Position numbers and translations under genes: made by a program. A stretch of 9,022 bases of DNA from Gammaproteobacteria bacterium (GTDB lineage: Bacteria; Pseudomonadota; Gammaproteobacteria; Chromatiales; Chromatiaceae), in contig JAUXDV010000063.1 of the NCBI GenBank assembly GCA_030620735.1, positions 1 to 9,022 on the forward strand. Reading direction: 5' to 3'. Shown piece by piece: positions 6,286 through 9,022 of the stretch; the first letter of the stretch is position 1; the number at the start of each line of letters is the position of its first letter. The notes below the pieces were generated by a model that had not been told where the DNA came from, did no database searches, and saw only the letters and a program-made list of their open reading frames with translations.

Positions 6286-6624
6286 TCAATACTCTTTAAA
6301 ACGCTGCTGCAGAAGTTCGATTTGCTGCGAGACATCGTTCTCAAAACCAGCCGGACCGGGACAGGGGCTCTGCTCCTGGATAAAAGCCAGAAAACTATCG
6401 TTGGCAGCCTGGTCGAAAGCAAGCCCGAAACTGCGCTCCTTCGGAACTGTCTCTACAACAGCCTGTTTCATACGCGAAACCTGACCGATATATTTACATT
6501 GCAGGGCGATACCATTGAGCCTTCCCAGAGCCTTAACGGCATCATAGCGGGACTCTTCATCTGCAGCGACAGGAGATATAATCAGAAGTGATACAAGAAT
6601 TAAAGGAGTGATGAAATATTGCAT
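6286..6624 (-). CDS. Small exported protein with two cysteines, unknown family
   Basis: A 112-aa protein. I chose the ATG at 6624 over the in-frame ATG at 6648: GGAG (minus strand, 6634-6637) lies 9 nt upstream, and the protein then opens with a signal peptide (MQYFITPLILVSLLIISPVAA, cut after residue 21). The mature ~91 residues are mostly helical and charged. C43 (GIALQCKYIG) and C88 (SPCPGPAGFENDV) are the only cysteines and could pair; the C-terminus ends in a Gln-rich helix. I do not recognise the family. It lies 70 bp upstream of the ZnuA-SCO fusion in the same direction, so the two may be co-transcribed and act together in the periplasm. This is context only. Its upstream side faces the divergent gene at 6797. 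Confidence 0.72.
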   Translation of the reverse strand: MQYFITPLILVSLLIISPVAADEESRYDAVKALGRLNGIALQCKYIGQVSRMKQAVVETVPKERSFGLAFDQAANDSFLAFIQEQSPCPGPAGFENDVSQQIELLQQRFKEY

Positions 6625-6655
6625 CCAGTGTTTCTCCACAAGCAGCATATTCAGA

Positions 6656-6746
6656 TATCAGGATACTACTCTATTTGCCTTCTTAACACCTGCAAAAATT
6701 ATCAATTATCACGGATGTTTTGCCATCACCCTCAACTATCAGGATA
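6656..6746. repeat. Pair of TATCAGGATA direct repeats in a divergent intergenic region
   Basis: The 10-mer TATCAGGATA occurs at 6656-6665 and 6737-6746, 81 bp apart start to start. Each copy is itself a near-palindrome (TATC, two bases, GATA), as expected for a dimeric regulator. The second copy overlaps the TATAAT box. The region separates the minus-strand two-cysteine gene from the plus-strand Cys-rich gene. The rest of it is AT-rich with scattered TATCA words. Regulatory function is inferred only. Confidence 0.35.
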
Positions 6747-6750
6747 TAAT
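6720..6750 (+). promoter_or_regulatory. Likely sigma-70 promoter for the 504-aa Cys-rich exported protein
   Basis: A perfect -10 box TATAAT stands at 6745-6750. TTGCCA at 6720-6725 matches the -35 consensus at 5 of 6 positions with a 19-bp spacer, somewhat long; TGCCAT at 6722-6727 would give 17 bp but matches poorly. Transcription would begin near 6757, leaving a ~40-nt leader before the ATG at 6797. A copy of TATCAGGATA overlaps the -10 box, so a repressor site there is possible. Confidence 0.5.
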
Positions 6751-6796
6751 CGACGGTCACATCTTTTCAGTCATTTATCACCCTGGGAAAAATCGT

Positions 6797-8311
6797 ATGA
6801 GAGTTACCCTGTTCGCCCTGCTGCTGCTGATCGCACCCCGGATATTTGCCGGCATCCCGGCCACCCCGGTGATGACCCTATATCAGTTCAATGGCAATCT
6901 CGAGATCCCCTATTACGAGATCAACTCTTTTGCAAAATCGGGAGCGACCAGGTCCGCAGGAACCTTGAAACAAGGCACATCGCTGATCCCCTGCCTGGTG
7001 ATAAAAAATGGCAAACCGCTGACCACCAGCGGCGGCACTCCGTTCGTCGGTTTCAAGGTGCTTCTCGACTCAGGAACCGCTACCCCAGCCTCGGTCAAAA
7101 AGTTCAATGACACTGTCAAACAGCGTAAAGCCATGACTGTTGCCAACCACCACTGTGACAGCAGCGTCAAGCATGTCATCAATATCCGCAAACTCTTCGA
7201 GAAAAACAGGCCTCCATTTTTCGACCCACCGGCCAGGGCCAAAAGCGGCAGCAGCGGCAAGGGAGAGCTGGATACGATCGTACAGGCCTTTCACAATTCG
7301 CCTCAATGCGCGGGCGTCAACAAGCGCGTCATCGGCCGCCGCGGCGCCCTGCAACGGGCATGGGATAGTTTTATCGGCAAAAATCAAAGCCGCTGGCCGG
7401 GCAATTCCCTCAAACAGGCCAAGCACCTCGACTACACCATGCGCACAGCCATTTTCGAAGGCCACCTGGACCGAGGCTGCAACGCCTATGGCGCCTGTGA
7501 GCGCAACATCATCGCGCTTTCAATACGCAATCGCGGCAAACAGAACTGTGCAAAATACCAGGGCTGTCGCTTCAACGGCGACTTCCAGGGTGTCTCATCC
7601 AAGGTCTCGCAATACAACATCTGGGATGAATATCTGACCCAGATCTCCGGCATCACCGCATGCTTTTTACGCGACGATCTGGCAAGCAACAACTCCAATG
7701 CTGACTTTTACAGGAAACTGCAAAGCATGTATGCGCAAAATGCGCCGGATGTCGAACGCATCCTGTTTGGCAGCGACAGGGATCTCAAGGCGATTTTCCC
7801 TGGCAACTCCATGGCGGATATCAAAAACCTCAGACATTACTATCATGCCCCTGCGATGGGAAAATGTTTCCCCAATCACAAGCGGGTCGAGTATATCTCC
7901 GGTGCGGTGGCTACCAAGGGAAAAAACTTCGCCCTGATTGCCAACACCAGGATTCATGTCGATCAGGCCGCCAGGGGGGGGTATTATTTCAGGGATGTCG
8001 ACGTCGAGCAGCTGGAAGAACGGGATGTCGTCAATATTCTCGACGACTACAAGGGATTCATCATAGACAGCAGAAAGGTCTCCCTGGGGGCTTCATCCTG
8101 CCCGGCCTACGGGATACCACGCGGCTGCAAGAAGAAGAGTATCGGCCGCTACCGCAGAACACCCGGCTGGCTGAATGCCGGCAAGCCGCTGGAACTCAAA
8201 TGCAACATCAGGGATCGCGGTAAATCATGCAGCGGATCAGGATCTCTGAAGAGCGTTAAAGTCGGCGGCGTCTGCGATACCCAAATGCGGCCGGTCAGCG
8301 GAGTGAAGTAG
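6797..8311 (+). CDS. Exported 504-aa cysteine-rich protein, unknown family
   Basis: The frame is open further upstream to 6608, but the ATG at 6797 is taken as start. It begins a signal peptide (MRVTLFALLLLIAPRIFA, cut near residue 18), follows the TATAAT box, and the upstream extension would cover the promoter region; the ribosome site (GGGA at ~6785) is weak. The protein has 14 cysteines (66, 120, 171, 228, 234, 251, 257, 289, 357, 435, 444, 469, 478, 493), an even number and none in the signal peptide, which suits a disulfide-bonded periplasmic or secreted protein. CNAYGAC (228-234) and CAKYQGC (251-257) repeat one C-x-x-Y-x-x-C motif. The C-terminal ~80 residues are basic. I see no known catalytic motif and do not recognise the family. 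Codons AGG GGG GGG around residues 393-395 make an 8-G tract. Confidence 0.83.
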   Translation: MRVTLFALLLLIAPRIFAGIPATPVMTLYQFNGNLEIPYYEINSFAKSGATRSAGTLKQGTSLIPCLVIKNGKPLTTSGGTPFVGFKVLLDSGTATPASVKKFNDTVKQRKAMTVANHHCDSSVKHVINIRKLFEKNRPPFFDPPARAKSGSSGKGELDTIVQAFHNSPQCAGVNKRVIGRRGALQRAWDSFIGKNQSRWPGNSLKQAKHLDYTMRTAIFEGHLDRGCNAYGACERNIIALSIRNRGKQNCAKYQGCRFNGDFQGVSSKVSQYNIWDEYLTQISGITACFLRDDLASNNSNADFYRKLQSMYAQNAPDVERILFGSDRDLKAIFPGNSMADIKNLRHYYHAPAMGKCFPNHKRVEYISGAVATKGKNFALIANTRIHVDQAARGGYYFRDVDVEQLEERDVVNILDDYKGFIIDSRKVSLGASSCPAYGIPRGCKKKSIGRYRRTPGWLNAGKPLELKCNIRDRGKSCSGSGSLKSVKVGGVCDTQMRPVSGVK

Positions 8312-8807
8312 GAACTGGACAATAACGGCCTGCTTACACCCTTGTTCTACATCCAGGCCAAGCGTAACAAGGTTCCTGTTAATGCGAGAAAGCCCGGCCG
8401 ACGCGGCAATCTTCCTGAGATGATGAATTACATCCTTGTAATTTACCCTCCGGGTCGCGCAAGGCGCGTTCAATTTTGCTCCAAGCATAATTAGTACTTC
8501 GCTACACACGCAATGACGAAGAAATCAAGATACGTGCCGAACGCAACACCTATCTGCATCGACTCTCTCCATAAAAAGCACGGTATTTTCCATTAAGCAT
8601 TTTAAGGAGTTCTAGCACAAGCTCAAACTTCCCCTTGAAAAGTGAATGACTGCCATATACTCATTGCTGTCATTCATCATCGCCTGTTGAACATGATTTT
8701 GTTATCCGCAACAGCCACTTACCCCGTCCCTTTACTGATGTTTTAGATATGTGTTATCTTTCAGCTGTTATTTTCTACAAATCAAAAAAACTCAAGGAGT
8801 CCAGCAG
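8312..8807. other. Gene-poor intergenic region with several small hairpins
   Basis: About 496 bp without a convincing gene. Seen: AATTACA-TCCT-TGTAATT (8426-8443), a perfect 7-bp hairpin; CGCGC-AAG-GCGCG (8456-8468), a perfect 5-bp hairpin 12 bp further on; and an 8-bp inverted repeat TGAATGAC/GTCATTCA (8643-8650 and 8669-8676) with an 18-nt loop. The block at ~8400-8470 looks like a structured repeat or a decayed element. The last ~100 bp are AT-rich and probably hold the promoter of the next gene. No T-tract terminator for the upstream gene was found. Confidence 0.5.
8731..8760 (+). promoter_or_regulatory. Possible promoter for the DUF3011 gene
   Basis: TTTACT (8731-8736) and TATCTT (8755-8760) each match 4 of 6 sigma-70 consensus bases with an 18-bp spacer, in an AT-rich stretch ~50 bp before the start codon. 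The match is modest and unsupported by anything else. Confidence 0.28.
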
Positions 8808-9022
8808 ATGAAATCTTCTTTTATTGCCATTACCATGTTTGCCCTCGCTTCCGTAATCTTGGGCATGTCAACCGCTTACGCTGACAAAATGAATTGCAAG
8901 TCGGAAGGCGACTTTGTCCGCTGTGCGTTGCCCGATGCCAATAACCGCAACGTCAACTTGCACCGGGAAAAGAGCCATAATAAGTGCGAAAAGGGCTATA
9001 CATGGGGTGCCGATAGTGACGG
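8808..9022 (+). CDS. Secreted DUF3011-type protein, N-terminal part; 3' end outside window
   Basis: The ATG at 8808 has a textbook AAGGAG (8794-8799) 8 nt upstream. The reading frame stays open to the window edge, giving 71 codons. Residues 1-25 are a signal peptide (MKSSFIAITMFALASVILG, cut after AYA). The mature start DKMNCKSEGDFVRCALPDAN, then NVNLHREKS, NKCEKGYTWGADSDG, fits the DUF3011 pattern: C-x-S-x(n)-C, a Val-x-Leu strand, then C-x-x-G-x-x-W-G-x-D. The family usually continues with a GIWVDxGCRAxF segment, which would lie just past the edge. DUF3011 proteins are small periplasmic or secreted proteins without a known function. The call rests on motif spacing and only part of the domain. 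Confidence 0.75.
   Translation, partial: MKSSFIAITMFALASVILGMSTAYADKMNCKSEGDFVRCALPDANNRNVNLHREKSHNKCEKGYTWGADSD

Noticed and set aside
6608..6796. In-frame upstream extension of the Cys-rich exported gene
   Set aside because: It would bury the signal peptide, cover the promoter-like boxes and overlap the start of the minus-strand gene at 6624. The ATG at 6797 is a better start.
8237..8509. Minus-strand 90-codon frame after the Cys-rich gene
   Set aside because: Overlaps the end of that gene by 75 bp, lacks a ribosome site, resembles no family and contains the hairpin block.
8513..8596. 27-codon open frame starting MTKKSRYVPN
   Set aside because: No ribosome site, no signal or domain, and short enough to arise by chance.

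Overview
The window looks like chromosomal DNA of a gammaproteobacterium. The grounds are an E. coli-type GroEL C-terminus with a GGM-rich tail, an E. coli-type HemG that keeps the family insert, a CnoX/YbbN chaperedoxin, a YebE-like DUF533 protein and REP-type palindromes with a GTAG head. Base composition is moderate. A free-living or symbiotic respiratory (perhaps sulfur-oxidising) lineage is possible, but this is a guess and species cannot be named. I found no rRNA, tRNA, CRISPR array, transposase or phage gene.

Layout, left to right. (1) 1-818: 3' part of groEL (+) closed by a strong intrinsic terminator. (2) 952-2334 (+): a DUF533/TerB-like protein with a repetitive Gly-rich N-terminal half, then a small secreted orphan with a two-cysteine loop. 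(3) 2335-2527: intergenic DNA holding an inverted repeat of the 'CGCAAAG' type. (4) 2528-3091 (+): hemG, meeting cnoX (-, 3060-3938) tail to tail with a 32-bp overlap. (5) 3939-4053: a REPIN/BIME-like pair of inverted REP units around an 18-bp perfect palindrome. (6) 4054-6624 (-): three exported proteins in one direction: a 112-aa protein with two cysteines, a 488-aa fusion of a ZnuA-like metal-binding domain to a SCO1/SenC copper-chaperone domain, and a SYLF/YSC84 protein. (7) 6625-6796: a divergent intergenic region with a perfect TATAAT box and a repeated TATCAGGATA element. (8) 6797-8311 (+): an unrecognised exported 504-aa protein with 14 cysteines. (9) 8312-8807: about 500 bp without a convincing gene but with several small hairpins. 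(10) 8808-end (+): start of a secreted DUF3011-type protein, cut by the window edge.

How the genes may work together. GroEL and CnoX belong to one protein-folding circuit: CnoX homologues hold unfolding or chlorinated proteins and pass them to GroEL. HemG supplies protoporphyrin for haem, and SCO domains deliver copper to the CuA centre of haem-copper oxidases, so parts of the window lean toward respiratory cofactor supply. Most of the remaining genes encode envelope or periplasmic proteins, several with paired cysteines. The most unusual item is the ZnuA-SCO fusion. Its ZnuA half keeps the fold landmarks and a conserved cysteine pair but seems to have lost one canonical zinc-ligand histidine and the His-rich loop. 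This makes a repurposed periplasmic metal (possibly copper) chaperone a reasonable hypothesis.
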